Shown here piece after piece: positions 1 through 12,300 of a DNA stretch of 64,000 bases. Source of the stretch: Manihot esculenta (Eukaryota > Streptophyta > Magnoliopsida > Malpighiales > Euphorbiaceae); assembly GCF_001659605.2 (NCBI RefSeq), contig NC_035170.2:17835856-17899855 (forward strand), read 5' to 3'. A model generated the notes under the pieces. The model did not search any database. It saw nothing but the letters and a program-made list of their open reading frames with translations, and had not been told where the DNA came from. The position numbers and the translations under genes were made by a program. The stretch's first letter is position 1, and the number at the start of each line of letters is the position of its first letter.

Positions 1-371
1 TGATAGAAAAATAGAGTTTGAAATTGAGGTTTTGCCAGGTGCCAGAGACCCATTTTTGTTCCTCTCTACATGATGGAACCTGCAGAGTTGAAAGAGCTAA
101 AGGAGCAGTTGCAAGAGTTGACAGATAAAGATTTTATCTAATCTAGTACCTTACCCTGGGGTGCTCTAGTGTTGTTTGTGATAAAGAATGATGAATCTTT
201 GAGATTTTATACTGATTACAGACAGTTGAACAAAGTCATTACTAAGAATAAGTATCTGTTATCCAGGATTGATGATCTGTTTGACCAGTGAGCAATAGCC
301 GATTGTTTCTCGAAAATAGATTTGAGATCTAGGTATCACCAGCTGAGGATTAGAGAAGAGAATGTACCTAA
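1..371 (+). pseudogene. Ty3/gypsy pol fragment, start of reverse transcriptase (left part)
   Basis: Decayed coding DNA aligned by eye with the reverse-transcriptase start of the full-length element at about 26,160-26,530. The shared stretch includes the conserved residues before the RT palm (a region reading like DYRQLNK) and the LRSRYHQLRI-like stretch. Several stop codons and substitutions break the frame, for example a stop near 139 and one near 289. It continues at 1856 after a 1.48-kb insertion. The upstream part of the element lies outside the window. It belongs to the same broad chromovirus lineage as the 21-31 kb element but is much older. Confidence 0.8.
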
Positions 372-1855
372 TGAAGTGTATTTGCTCTAGGAAATTATCT
401 TGAACCTTTTTGTATGTCATTTTAGTTATTAATAAAAGAGATTTTATTATCATTATTATTTGTTTGCATGTTACATAATAATAATTAACATCCCTGTTTA
501 CTTATTATTATGTTGATAATAATAAAATATAACTAGTATGATTATTGATTGATAATCATGAGATGATTATATATATGTTGATATAATTCAATAATCATAG
601 ATACTTGTTAGAGAACAAAGTATTGGATAGACCGGTATTGAGATCACTACATGGGTTAGTGTCATAAGTGAATCTCAAAAGTAGTTATGTCTTAATCCTT
701 TGACTTGAGATTGTCATAGTTTCCAACATAAGGACTGTTATATTTTGACATAACCAAACATTGTCTTTAATCGGACAATCATAAAGGTTATGATTGAGCA
801 TAATATAAATTATGTAGATGATATTGAACAATCAAGATAGAATTTGTTCCTCTCTTTGAGAGAGATATCTTCTGGGCCCCTCGATAAGTGAGACTGAGAA
901 ATGCATGGCCGTGCTCAAATGAATTGATAGTGTGATCAATATCATTTGAATTTATCAGTCTACTTAGAGATCGAGAAATCATAAGTTTGAACATTATAAG
1001 TTTGACATTGACCATGACTTATGTTCAAACTAGATATCGTGTGACAAAGGGATTAATACATGTTCTATTTAATAGGCTTTATCGGACTATCGATCATCAT
1101 ATTAATTGGGCAGTTACAATGTCTTGCTAGATGCCACTTATGATTTATGGGCCCTGTGGGACTGGGCCTATTGCCAATTAATGTAAGCCTATTGGGTCAC
1201 ACATAAGAACGTTATTGATGTGCTATATTAATGGGTTAAAAGCCCATTAGTATAATTAATAATAATAAAGTGTTATTATTATTAATATTAATTATTTATT
1301 ATTATAAGATAATAATATTTAAAAAGATTTGTAGTTTATCTGTAATTGTTACAGATAAAAGACTCTATCACCTAAGATATTTGAGTATTTGCGAAATTGT
1401 GGTAGTTAGTTATGAACACAACTCTATCACATAAGATATTTGAGTATCTGCAAGATTGTGGTAGTGGGTTCTGAACACAACTCTTTTACGAAAAGAGTTG
1501 TGGAAAAACAAAAGACTGAAACATATAAATAAACTCCTTCTACAAATTGTGGGTTTAAGAATTTTTAGAGAATTTAGTCTGACAGTTGCAGATTGTGGAG
1601 CACATAGATTATCCATCTCGAGAGAGTTAGCACTCTAGAAGGATAATAGACATTCGTGTGGATACCATTGAGGGTGTTCGTTTGAAAAAGCAGCACCATC
1701 AGTCCGGTATTGTATCTTCTCGACGAGATTAACATGTTAGTCTCATATCCTTCCTTTGAAATAAACGAAGCACTCGGATTCTGGGAGGGAAATCAGAGAT
1801 TTTTTATTTTTCCGCTGTGCAATTTGGGTTGCAATAATCTCTGAATTTCCCAACA
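372..1855 (+). mobile_element. solo LTR inserted in the decayed gypsy pol
   Basis: A 1484-bp block interrupts the RT reading of the surrounding gypsy relic. It starts TG and ends CA, and is flanked by the 5-bp direct repeat CCTAA (367-371 and 1856-1860), as expected for an LTR left after recombination between two LTRs. No coding potential was seen. The right end reads like plant LTR U5 ends (TTTTCCGCTGTGC, then TTTCCCAACA), which suggests plus orientation. It is unrelated to the palindrome-rich gypsy LTRs elsewhere here. A short non-autonomous element with no internal region is the alternative. Confidence 0.7.
1362..1479. repeat. two-copy 59-bp tandem repeat inside the solo LTR
   Basis: Two head-to-tail copies of a 59-bp unit (1362-1420 and 1421-1479), each starting ACTCTATCAC and containing AAGATATTTGAGTAT and GATTGTGGTAG-like stretches, with a few mismatches. 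Short duplications of this kind are common in plant LTRs. Confidence 0.8.
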
Positions 1856-3080
1856 CCTAAGACAACTTCCAATACCAAATATGGGCGTTATGAGTTCCTA
1901 GTAATATCATTTGGGCTGACCAATGCCCCTGCAGCATTCATGGACCTCATGAACAGAGTTTTCAGACTGTTTCTAGATCACTTTGTTATTGTCTTTATTG
2001 ATGATATCTTAGTATATTACAGGAATACAAAGAAGCATGCCCATCATTTGAGGAGAGTGTTGCAGACCTTGAGAGAGCACATGTTGTATGCCAAGTTTTC
2101 TAAGTGTGAGTTCTTATTGAGGAGTATCTCTTTCTTGGGGCATGTAGTGTCAGAAAATGGAATCGAGGTAGACCCTAAAAAAGTAGAAGTGATAGCTAAC
2201 TGGTCTAAACCCACTATAGTAACTAAGATCAAAACTTTTTGGGTTTGGCAAGTTACTATAAGAGATTCGTTCAGGATTTCTCCAAAATAGCTACTCCTAT
2301 GACCAGGTTGACCTAGAAGAATTAGAAGTTTCTTTGGTTAGACCAGTGTAAAGAGAGTTTTTAAGAGTTGAAGAAAAGGTTAACATCAGTACTAATGTTG
2401 GCTCTACCTATAAGTAATAAGGATTTCACAGCGTTTTGTGATGCATCGCAAGTGGAACTAGGCTGTGTGTTGATGCAAAGTGATAGAGTAATAGCTTATG
2501 CTTCGAGGCAACTGAAGAAGTACGAGTTAAATTAACCTACAAATGATCTAGAGATGACAGTTGTGATCTTTGTACTCAAGATATAGAGGCACTACCTACA
2601 TGGGGTGAAGTGTGGGATCTTCACACATCATAAAAGTTTGCAGTACATCTTGAGACAAAAAGAGTTGAACTTGAGGTAAAGGAGATGGGTAGAGCTACTT
2701 AGTGATTATAATTGCAAAATCTAGTGCCATCTGGGTAAAGAAAATGCAATGGTAGATGCTTTTAGCTGGAAACTATTTGGCAATTTATCTCATATCTCAA
2801 TAAAAAGGAGATTGGTGGTAAAAGAATTTTACAAGCTAGTAAATGAAAGCTTACAACTAGAGTTTTTTGGTACAGTTACTTTAGTGACACAGATGAAAGT
2901 GATACCTATATTTTTGGAATAAGTGACAAAAAAATAGCACAAAGCAATTTAGCAAGATAAGAATAGTGAATTCATGTTTGACACTAGAGGGATTCTCTAT
3001 TATGACAACAGATTATGTGTACTAGATGACATAGATTTGGAAGGAGATATTTTGAGAGAAGCTCATACCAATCACAGTCT
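1856..3080 (+). pseudogene. Ty3/gypsy pol fragment: RT, RNase H and start of integrase
   Basis: Continuation of the relic cut at 371. The longest open piece (1940-2290) keeps the RT catalytic block FIDDILVYY and the following [20 protein letters not shown] stretch, then goes out of frame. Downstream DNA follows RNase H (FCDAS-like site near 2430-2450) and the linker towards integrase up to about 3070, parallel to 26,540-27,760 of the full-length element. Many stops and small indels show long decay. Similarity ends near 3080, where unrelated sequence begins, so the integrase zinc-binding and catalytic parts are absent. Confidence 0.8.
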
Positions 3081-3329
3081 TTCAAATAAATCTCTTACAT
3101 TTTACTTTTATAGGAAAATTGGATGTTGAAACAAGAAGTTGGATTGATGATGGAGCTTCAGCCGCTGGTGGTCTTTTACATAGAAGCCATAAAGATGCAA
3201 TTTACCTACTAGATGACATGGTAGATTTTGACTACCACTAGTATCGAGATCCATCAAAGTAGGGATGGAGTCATCAATATTCTCCAACTATCTCCCATCC
3301 AATAGAAGCAAACTAACCATTTGACCATC

Positions 3330-3895
3330 AAGAAGAGAAGGAATTCAAGCTAGAAGAATTAGCTGCATTAATCTCTACGATCACTGCAGAATTCATAGGA
3401 GAAATCAAAAACTTCATGGGATAAACTAGATCTAACCTTTAAAATCAAGAAGCTGTTATAAAGAATTTAGAGGTACAAATTGAGTAGTTAGCTAATGTAG
3501 TGATCAATATGGAGATAGAACGCTTTCCTGAAGGTGAGTTAACAACAACAATAGCAGGTGAAGAAATAAATGCAACAAACAATATGGAGAAAGAGTGCTT
3601 ATCTAAAGAGGATATAACAATAGTAGTAGATGGAGAATTAGAAGAATATTTTGAACAACTCCTTAATGTAGTGATTAATGTAGAGAAAGAGTATTTATTT
3701 GAAGAGGATGTGACAATATCATTGGTGGATGAAAAAACATGTGAGACCATTAATTTGAGCTCATTGATGGTCGCACCATATATACCACATGAAGATTCTT
3801 ATTTTCTAAAAATATCATCTCTATTTTATAATATTCTCCAAGAGCCGAAACAGGAAGTAAAGTTCTTTTTCCAAGCTCATTGTTCAAAGTAAGTG
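3330..3895 (+). pseudogene. retrotransposon gag-like remnant (Athila/Tat type)
   Basis: Contains a 130-codon open stretch (3500-3892) rich in Glu and Asp with internally repeated NVVINMEKE/EEDVTI-like segments. Just upstream, read through stops in the same direction, is a stretch like NQEAVIKNLEVQIEXLAN (about 3440-3495). This resembles the coiled-coil 'N..A.I.NLE.Q.GQLA' segment near the C-terminus of Athila/Tat gag proteins. That resemblance is from memory of the family and is the only basis for the call. It has no start in a convincing context and no zinc knuckle. Confidence 0.45.
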
Positions 3896-3959
3896 TTATT
3901 TGTGTTATGTGTTGAATTATTGCAAATATTGTTAATCTTGAGGATATCATAAATCAAGA

Positions 3960-4110
3960 TCAATATATAGTGTCATTTGACACATCCTAAGGATGGAAGC
4001 CGCTCTTTGATAAATACTTATATATGAAGTCTAGCTAAATACTATAAATTAAGTACTTTTGGGGAGACAATCCAAATTTTAATTTTGTTTTTTTTTATTT
4101 TCTTATTTAT
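3960..4110 (+). mobile_element. Athila/Tat-like 3' untranslated remnant
   Basis: Reads GTCTAGCTAAATACTATAAA followed by AAGTACTTTTGGGGAGACAAT. This is close to the 'gtcgagctaatgac...aagcgcttnttgggaggcaacccaa' block that follows the coding region in many plant Athila-type elements. It lies only about 70 bp after the gag-like open frame, so the pol region that should separate them is missing. Classification is by remembered consensus, with moderate confidence. Confidence 0.45.
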
Positions 4111-4637
4111 GTTTTTGTTTAATCTCCTAAACTTATTTTCATAATTGTTATTTTTTTACAAAATTCAAGATCAATGAAAATGAATAAAGAGTAAAGCATG
4201 CTTCAAACGGCAGTATCCCTAATTCTTCTACTTTACCTTCGTTCCTTATATGTTTGTTTGTTTTATGACATTGAGGATAAAGTCAAAAATAAATTTGAGG
4301 ATATATCTTTGCATCTTGTTTTCTTGTTTTGTTTTGTTTTTTTCTTTTTGTCTTGTGCATATAATTTTTTTTCTGTTTTTTCTTTTTCATCAGTATAATA
4401 AACTTTGTGCATCTAATTAAGTTTAATGATTGTGTTAGAATTTTTTTAAAATTATATGTAGTTGTACATTTTTGTTTAACTTGGTTCATTTATTATTTAT
4501 AAATATGTATCCATAAGTAGATTATATAGTGTTTATCATGTATCAATTTATATATATGTATAAGCTTGACATATACACGGTCTCACTAATCCTGAGATAG
4601 ATCCAATAAATTTAAAATAATCAGTTCTCATATTAGG
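4111..4637. other. T-rich non-coding stretch
   Basis: Low-complexity, T-rich DNA. A 66-codon open frame at 4198-4398 is mostly Phe, Leu and Val from T runs and has no recognisable domain, so it is not called. The stretch probably belongs to the untranslated part of the Athila-like remnant. Confidence 0.5.
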
Positions 4638-5149
4638 GAGAAATAATATATGCATTATTTATTTGAACCTATTAGACCTTAGCCACCCATTTAGCATTAT
4701 CCTTTGTTCACCACTTTGAACCTTTATTAATTAGTCAGATTTTTCTTTTCTCTTCAAGACCTACCAATCTATAAAGAAAAAATTATCTAAAAGGAAAAAA
4801 ATTACCTTTTGAATGGAAGTTGAATATGTAAATAAAAAAACGTAAAAAAAAAAAAGAGTATGTCCTTTTACTCCAATATTTTGAATTACTTAGTAATTAA
4901 GAGTAGGCATGAGAAATAATATATGCATTCTTTGTTTGAACCTATTAGACGTTAGTCACCCATTTAGTATTATCCTTTGTTCACCACTTTAAGCCTTTAT
5001 TAATTAGTCAGATTTTTCTTTTCTCTTTAAGACCTACCAATCTAAAAAAAAATTATCTTTTGAATGGAAGTTGAATATATAAATAAAAAAAAAGCAAAAA
5101 AAAGAGTGTGACCTTTTACTCCAATATTTAGTAACTAAGAATAGGCATG
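4638..5149. repeat. two-copy tandem duplication of about 270 bp
   Basis: Copy 1 is 4638-4910 and copy 2 is 4911-5149. Both start GAGAAATAATATATGCATT and share the stretch around CACCCATTTAG, TCCTTTGTTCACCACTTT and GTCAGATTTTTCTTTTCTC, ending near TAGGCATGAG. Copy 2 is shorter, mostly in the A-rich run. No reading frame was seen. Confidence 0.85.
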
Positions 5150-5799
5150 AGCTCCATGTGTACTTTTACATCAAATGATAGCTCAAAATAAGAGTATGCA
5201 AAGTATCTTAAATAGTTTAATCCATTCAGTAATAGGTACCAACATAACAAATGTGGGTATTCGCATAAAAGATAAGTGTCATGGGTACACCCATATTTTT
5301 ATGGTCTACCCCGTGTTTTGCTCCTTCTCATGCGTAACTACTCTTGTTTTTACCAGAAATCCTAATTCTCTAAGTTTTTTCCTAAGGCCACAGGTTACGA
5401 GTCTTAAGAGAGTATAAATGTATGATAATTAAGAGACTAATTGACTCCTTGCACATTGAACACAGGTACATGACAGAAGTTGCGAGGAACTCAAGAAGGA
5501 AGGTTTGGAAGATCTAGAAGGTGAAATTCATATATTTAAAATTTTTCTTTCTTCTCTTATTCTTTTGATTTGTTATTCACAATCATTTTAGAATGATTCT
5601 GGATAATTTCTCAATAGAGTTTATTTTTGAATTCTTGATCATGAGTAATTAAATTCTTTTGTTATGAGACTTGATATAGTTTAGATTATTGATTCTTTTT
5701 AATTTATTTGAGTTGATTTTCTTTAGCTATCTATCATTCAATTCTTGATATTAATGTTGTTGAGTATCTAGGGGAGACTTGAATGATTTTAGCCTGAGA
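5150..5799. other. AT-rich DNA, target region of the foldback element
   Basis: No convincing gene. An 80-codon frame at 5175-5417 has no recognisable motif. The stretch at 5590-5800 (with TTGATCATGAGTAATTAAATT) continues, after the foldback element, at 7395. It may be part of an old Athila-like LTR, a weak guess. Confidence 0.4.
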
Positions 5800-5808
5800 T
5801 TAATACTA

Positions 5809-7385
5809 GGGCTTTTTGCTTTTTCAGGTTTAAAAAAAATATATTTCTCAATCCATGGTTTAAAAAAAATATTTTCTGAAATCAGAGTGAAAAGTACCTT
5901 TACCGCACTTTAAAAGTGCGGTAGAGCTTACCGCGCTTTTAAAGCGCGGTAAAAAATAATGAATTTTAAAAAAAAAATTAAATGCATTACCGCACCTTAA
6001 ACGGTGCGATAATGCATGCGTGCGGCAACAGCCGCACTCAATTAGTTTTAATTATAAATTTAATTTTTATTTAATTAATTATTATATTTTATTAATTTAA
6101 TTTATATAATTATATAATATAATTATAAAAATTATATTAATATTAATATTAATATTAATTAATTTAAATTATTTATAATATAATATTATATTTATTAATT
6201 TATTTTATTAATTTATAATTTAATTAATTATATATTAAATTTATATAAATATAATTATAAAAATTCCATTAATATTAATTAATTTAAATTATTTATAATA
6301 TAATATTATATTTATCATATTCACCACTTTATTTTATTAATTTATATAATTTAACTAATGCTAAAGATATATATAAATGTATTAATATAATTTATTTTAT
6401 AAATATATTAATTAATGTTAAGAATATATACAATTTATTTTATTAATTATATTTATTAATGCAGAAATTATAAAAAATTAAATAAAAAAACACATGTAAA
6501 TATTTAAAAGCAGTGGGATATAATAAAAATAAGTCAATACATATACAAATGATAAAATAAAAAATTTTATTAAAAAGTAATATTAAGGATGATCAAATTT
6601 CTTTTCGTCCTATATAGACGTTTCCTTTTTTTTTTAAACATTGAGTTCTATATGACCGGCGTTTATTATTTATATGGTCACTCTTTAATATTAATATTTG
6701 CAAAGTTATAAAAATATTAAAAATTAATATTTATTGAGTATTTTTGGAGGAATATAAGAGAATAAAGAAAAATTATGAGAAAAAATATGAAATAAAATAA
6801 ATTTTAATTTTTTATAATTTTTATAATTTACAAATATTTATATTAAATATTTATAAATTAATTGTAATAAAAATAATAAACGTAGAATGATAAATATGAA
6901 AAATATAATATTTTATTGTAAATAAATTAAAATGATTAATATTTATAATAATATTAATATAATTTTTATAATTATATTTATATAAATTTAATATATAATT
7001 AATTAAATTATATAAATTAATAAAATAAATTAATAAATATAATATTATATTATAAATAATTTAAATTAATTAATATTAATATTAATATTAATATAGTTTT
7101 TATAATTATATTTTATAAATTTAATATATAATTATATAAATTAAATTAATAAAATATAATAATTAATTAAATAAAAATTAAATTTATAATTAAAACATTA
7201 CCGAAGTGCGATAATGCATTTAAATTTTTTTTTTAAATTTATTTTTTTTTACTGCGCTTTAAAAGCGCGGTAGGCTTTACCACATTTTAAAAGTGCGATA
7301 GAGATTGTTTTCATCGAAAAATATTTTTTTTGAATCAGCAATTGAGAAATATTTTTATTTTTAAACCTGAAAAAGCAAAAAGCCC
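5809..7385. mobile_element. Mutator-like foldback DNA transposon (non-autonomous)
   Basis: A 1577-bp element flanked by a perfect 9-bp direct repeat TTAATACTA (5800-5808 and 7386-7394), the target-duplication length typical of Mutator-like elements. The ends are inverted copies of GGGCTTTTTGCTTTTTCAGG. The inverted repeats extend inward for several hundred bases with gaps: the GC-rich subterminal hairpins and the AT-rich arms at about 6040-6270 and 6950-7190 mirror each other. The centre is AT-rich with no transposase-like frame, so movement would need an enzyme supplied in trans. The single strand could fold into one giant hairpin. Confidence 0.85.
5901..6036. repeat. stacked GC-rich hairpins in the left arm of the foldback element
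   Basis: Four consecutive inverted repeats: 5901-5923 (TACCGCACTTT/AAAGTGCGGTA type), 5929-5951 (TACCGCGCTTTTAAAGCGCG core), 5984-6015 (GCATTACCGCACC against GGTGCGATAATGC) and 6020-6036 (TGCGGC...GCCGCA). Degenerate counterparts lie in the right arm at about 7195-7300. They are islands of CG in otherwise very AT-rich DNA. Confidence 0.85.
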
Positions 7386-7394
7386 TTAATACTA

Positions 7395-8976
7395 GGGAAT
7401 ATTTATAGCACTGAATTGACCATTGAATATTAATTGAATTGTGAGTAAAGAGTTGACATGTGAAGACTTAAACAAAATAATTACAGTATTTGTAATATTA
7501 ATTAGAGAATTATTGGGAGATAAGAAATAACTTTTAATTAATTAATTTGGTTAAATTTGAGGGGAATGTCAATTACCTTAGTATTATTTGCTCTAAATTT
7601 AGTAATTAAAATTAAATTATTAACCGAATAAATTAATTGAATTAAATTTAAGTGAAATTAAGATTTTTAGTACTTAATATTAATTATTTAATATTTACTT
7701 TTACTATTTTATTTTATTTTAAATTTTACAAACATCATTATTTGAAACGATTTTATACGATATCACAATTTATCATGAAATTTTCTAAATCGGATTCTGA
7801 TACGATTTTAAAAAAAATACCAATTAGCATGAAATAAATATTGAGAAAAATAAAAGAGATAATTTTAACATGATTTGACTAAATACCATTCTATAACCAC
7901 GAATAACAATAAAATAATTTTTCTCAATATATGAAAATAATATTACAAACAAATATTATAATAAACATTTAGTAATTTCCATCCAATATTTTCTACGCTA
8001 TTTGTACACCTCTAAGATAAATACAAAGACTGTTATTTCCAACCAGCAAATAATACTCTATATCTCTTGGAGAAAATATCAAAAGAGTAATTTCCACTTT
8101 CACATACCTTATATTTAAGCCACTCTATTAAAGCAAATAATATTTAGATTGTCTAAAGAAAATAAACAGAAAGTGAATTTTACTCTCATTTACTCAATAT
8201 TTAAAGCATCTCTTATATAATCTCTAAATCTCTTAGAAAAAATACAACTATAATCTCTAAACTTGTAGAAAAAATATCCAAACCTCCCCTAACTCAGCTC
8301 CCCACGCCTTAAACCTGAAGAAAACTTTCCCTTTGAGGGAGGGACTTTGCCTCTTGGTGCTGATGGCATTCATTCCTTGCTTCCAATGATAATTAAATGG
8401 GCCACTTCATTTAATGATCGTTAATTAAACTGGTATGAAAAATATCATATTTTCTCTATGATAATTTTGAATTGTTATCTTATTAATATCAAGATAACCG
8501 TTACTAAAATACTGTTGATTAAATACTAAAACATAACAGGGGAGCAATACAAATGTGGATCTAAGTATCTCTCAGGGTTAAAAACCAGAGAAGGTTCATC
8601 ATGGTCACTTCAAAATCTGTACATATTATACTTATTTACTAATCTTTGAAAAAAAATAAAACTGGTGAAAACATTTTTTAGCTCATTTACCGTGAAAAAA
8701 TAATAATAATAATAGAACCTATCTCCTAGGAAACCTGACCCATCAGATATTCATAGCCATAATTGGAGAATTAGACCATATTTGACATTGTTGTTGCTAA
8801 TAATGATCATTGATAATAGAAAATAAATTTTTACAATTTTATTAAATATTAAATATTCAATCTTTAAGTTAAAGGCGTTAATTTAATTTAAACACCAAAT
8901 GCTTGAATCTAATGAATTGTACTTAAGCTGTGGTTAATTTAATTTAAACAGAAATTACCTATGATTCATTTAAGAA
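7395..8976. other. AT-rich intergenic DNA
   Basis: No gene, RNA or mobile-element structure could be supported. A 61-codon frame at 7652-7837 consists of Phe, Ile, Tyr and Lys from low-complexity DNA and is not called. It is the 3' flank of the receptor kinase gene. Confidence 0.6.
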
Positions 8977-9330
8977 AAAATTACTATTTATCCCTTATAT
9001 TATAAAAAAATATATTAATTAGTTTATCAGCTTTAAAAAATCTATTAAAATGTCTTTAACATTTTAAAAATCTATTAATTTATTCATCCGTTAATTTTAG
9101 TCATTAAATATTATGAAAAACTTAAAATATTCTCAATTTAGTTAGAATAATTAATAGATTCTTTTCAATTATATGGATTACACAGTATAACAGTTAATAA
9201 TTAAAGTTAATGGAATGGCTAATTAAAAAATTATTTAAAATTTTAGAAATATTTTAATATATTTTAAAAACTGAGATACCAACTAATAACTTTTTCCATA
9301 ATATAAGAACTAAATAATAAATTTCTCTTT
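8977..9330. repeat. AT-rich palindromic MITE-like repeat, copy 1
   Basis: An imperfect inverted repeat. The left arm starts near ATTACTATTTATCCCTTATA and the right arm ends near TATAAGAACTAAATAATAA. The arms mirror phrases such as ATATATTAATTAG/CTAATAA, GTTAATTTTAGTCATTAAAT and TTAAAATATTT. The same phrases recur in inverted pairs near 13.4, 15.4, 17.3 and 18.4 kb, so this is a family. It ends about 40 bp from the stop codon of the kinase gene and supplies part of its 3' flank. Confidence 0.55.
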
Positions 9331-9333
9331 ATT
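9328..9333 (-). terminator. possible polyadenylation signal of the kinase gene
   Basis: Minus-strand AATAAA, 41 bp downstream of the stop codon at 9374. The spacing suits a plant near-upstream element, but the region is so AT-rich that chance occurrence is likely. Confidence 0.35.
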
Positions 9334-9373
9334 TAAATGATGTGAATGAACTTTGAACAAATTACATAATGAC

Positions 9374-12300
9374 TTAATTACGAAGAAGCTTGTTTCTGAT
9401 GGAACATAGCTTCAAGGTTACATCACTGATATCCATCCTTTCCCCAGGAGATTCAACAGAACAAGCTACTCCAATACCAATGATTGAAATCAAACAATCA
9501 TTTATGCTTGTTTCTGATTCAACTCTTTCTACAAGTAGTGGGTCTAAAATCTCAGCTACTCTATCTGGCAATGCTGACTTAGCTAATTTGTGAAGGTTCA
9601 AGTCTTCTTTGAACATTTCATGAGTTGGCCTTTTCCCAGTGAACATCTCCAGCAACAAAATCCCATAACTATAGATATCACCATGTGGTGACACCTCACC
9701 TCCTAATCCATATTCTGCAGTTTAAAAACATTAGACATTGTGAATGAAACTTGAAAGCAGATTTTGTGTATAATTTGTAACTATCAGGAAACTTCACAGT
9801 TTATATGCATTTACACATTATTACAACATATTATTCGAGAAAATAAAGCCCGAATATATACTTATATTTCTATAGCAATTAAAATTAACCTGTTGAATTT
9901 TTAAATTGTAATTGTAATTTTTTCTGAACTTATAAAAGTTATAATAATTAAATACAAATTAGTTATATTATCGAGAATTTATTAAAAAAATAAGAATTGA
10001 TCACACATATTGTTGATTATATTTTAGATTTTGCTAATTATGTTCTAAATTTGTATAAAATGATTGAGTTTGACAAGTATAATTTTATCATTTTATGAAA
10101 ATTTTAAATTAAATCAGTAAAATTTAGAGTATAGTTAGTAATAAATTAAACTATTTTTGACATTTTTTTATAAATCATCAGTAATACATTTTATAAATTA
10201 TTTGCATTTAATTATTATAAATTTTATAAATTTAGGTGTTTAATAAGTTATAATTTTAATTCAGTTGTTTAATAAGTATATATTTGGCCGAAAATAAGTA
10301 TAACATGTGAAGTTTAACTATAGGAAGGACAGCTACACTTACCTTGAGGAGCATAACCAATAGTACCTCTTAATCCAACAGAACTTGAATGAATGGCTGA
10401 ACCATTCAAATCCTTAAGAAGAAATTTTGCAAGTCCAAAGTCACTGACATGGCCGGTCAGTTCATCATCGAGAAGAATATTACTCGGCTTCAGATCACAA
10501 TGAACGATTGTAGTTTCACAATGATTATGAAGATATTCAAGTGCAAAAGCAACATCAATAGCAATACTTAGTCTTTGAAGAAAATTTAAATTCTTTGGTG
10601 GCTCATGATGATTTCCATCAACTGCCACAACTGGATGCAGCCAATCGTCAAGGCTTCCATTAACCATGTACTCATAAACTAGAGCCTTGAAATCGTTGCC
10701 TTGATAATCAATACTTGAACAAGCTGTTAGTACCTTTACAAGATTTCGATGTCTGATATTCTTCAGCACTTCACATTCTGCAATGAAGCTTCTTGCTGCT
10801 TTACTGTGCTGAAGGTTCAGAACCTTAACAGCAATGGATTGTCCACCTTCGCCAAGAACTCCTTTATATACAGATCCAAAGCTACCCACATTGATCAAAT
10901 TCTCGGAGGAGAAACCATTGGTGGCTTCATAAAGAATTTGATAAGACACTCTTATAAGTGAATCTACTGAAGAGATTTCAGGTGCCTGATTTTTCTTTCT
11001 TAATCTTAGAAGAAAAAGGAAAGAAAACATCAGAAGTGCTCCCAAAGCCCCTGCCACAACAGGAACTATTAGCCGTGCTTTCTTGCTTGATCTTCTATCA
11101 GCAGAAGTTTTCAAGTGGCAAGCAACCAAATGGAAATCGAGTATTCCTCCGCAGAGATTCGTATTTCCCATAACTGAAGTAGCACTTGCATTTCTGAAAA
11201 CTCCTTCAATCGGTACACTGCCTTCAAAATTGTTGAATGATAAGTTTAAATTGAGCAGATAAACAAAGCCACCCAAGAACTTGGGAATTTGACCAGAGAA
11301 ATTGTTATGAGAAAGATCAAACACTTTGAGACCCCTCAGTGCATTCAAAGATGAAGGAATGGGACCCTGGAAGAAATTGCCTTGCATGGTTAATATTTCC
11401 AATCTGACACAACTGCCAAGGCTGCCTGGAATTTCCCCAGATAGCAAATTCTGATAAACTTGCAACACACCAAGGTTTTTCAGATTCCCAACCTCGATAG
11501 GAAGAGAACCTGTCAAACGATTTTGAGACAGGCCAAGATAGATTGACAGGGAAGAGAGCAAAAATACTTCTGGAGGAATATTGCCCGTAAGATTATTGCT
11601 TGACAGATTAAGCAATATCAGATTTTGACATTCTCCTAAACTTGAGGGGATGCTACCTTGAAAATTATTCTGATTCAATGTTAATTGTGTCAACAGTGTT
11701 AAATTACCAAGAGAATGAGGAATTTCTCCAGATAATTTGTTTTCACTCACGTAGAGTATCTCCAGGTTTTGGAGCTTTCCAATAATAGAAGGGAGATTCC
11801 CTGAGAATCTGTTATCTGCTACTGAGAGAATTTTCAGGTTGACAAAGTTACCTATCCAAGCAGGCACGCTTCCAAATATTTTGTTGCTTTCTACTGCGAA
11901 TGTTTGAAGAGTCCTCGACAAGTTGGCCATGCATGAAGGCAAAGAACCTCCAAAGCTATTAGCTTGCATATTTAAATATCCCAAATTGGTAGCATTTATC
12001 AAAGAGCACAAGAACGACAAGTCGTTGGTTCCTGCACCTCCGAGGCTGTTGCTGCCAAGGAGCAAAACCTGAAGCCTTTGCAAATTTTCCAAGGAGGGAA
12101 CTTCCCCTGTAAAGTTGTTTCTTGGAAATTGAAGAAATTCTAGTTTGGAGGCATTAGATATTGAGACTGGAATGGAACCACTGAATTGGTTGAAAGCAAC
12201 AGTGAGGACTTTAAGGTTAGGAAGTGTAATACCCATGTCTGAAGGAAGATGCCCTCGAAGTTCATTTCCTCCCACGTCAAAAATCACAATGGAAGAAAGA

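Noticed and set aside
3445..3750. A 101-codon minus-strand frame opposite the acidic gag-like frame.
   Set aside because: Low-complexity Ser-rich antisense of a repetitive sequence; no domain and no matching context.
9374..10400. Reading the kinase as two separate genes or as truncated by a stop after the GTIGYAPQ segment.
   Set aside because: Consensus GT and AG sites join the two pieces in frame exactly where this family has an intron, completing the kinase domain.
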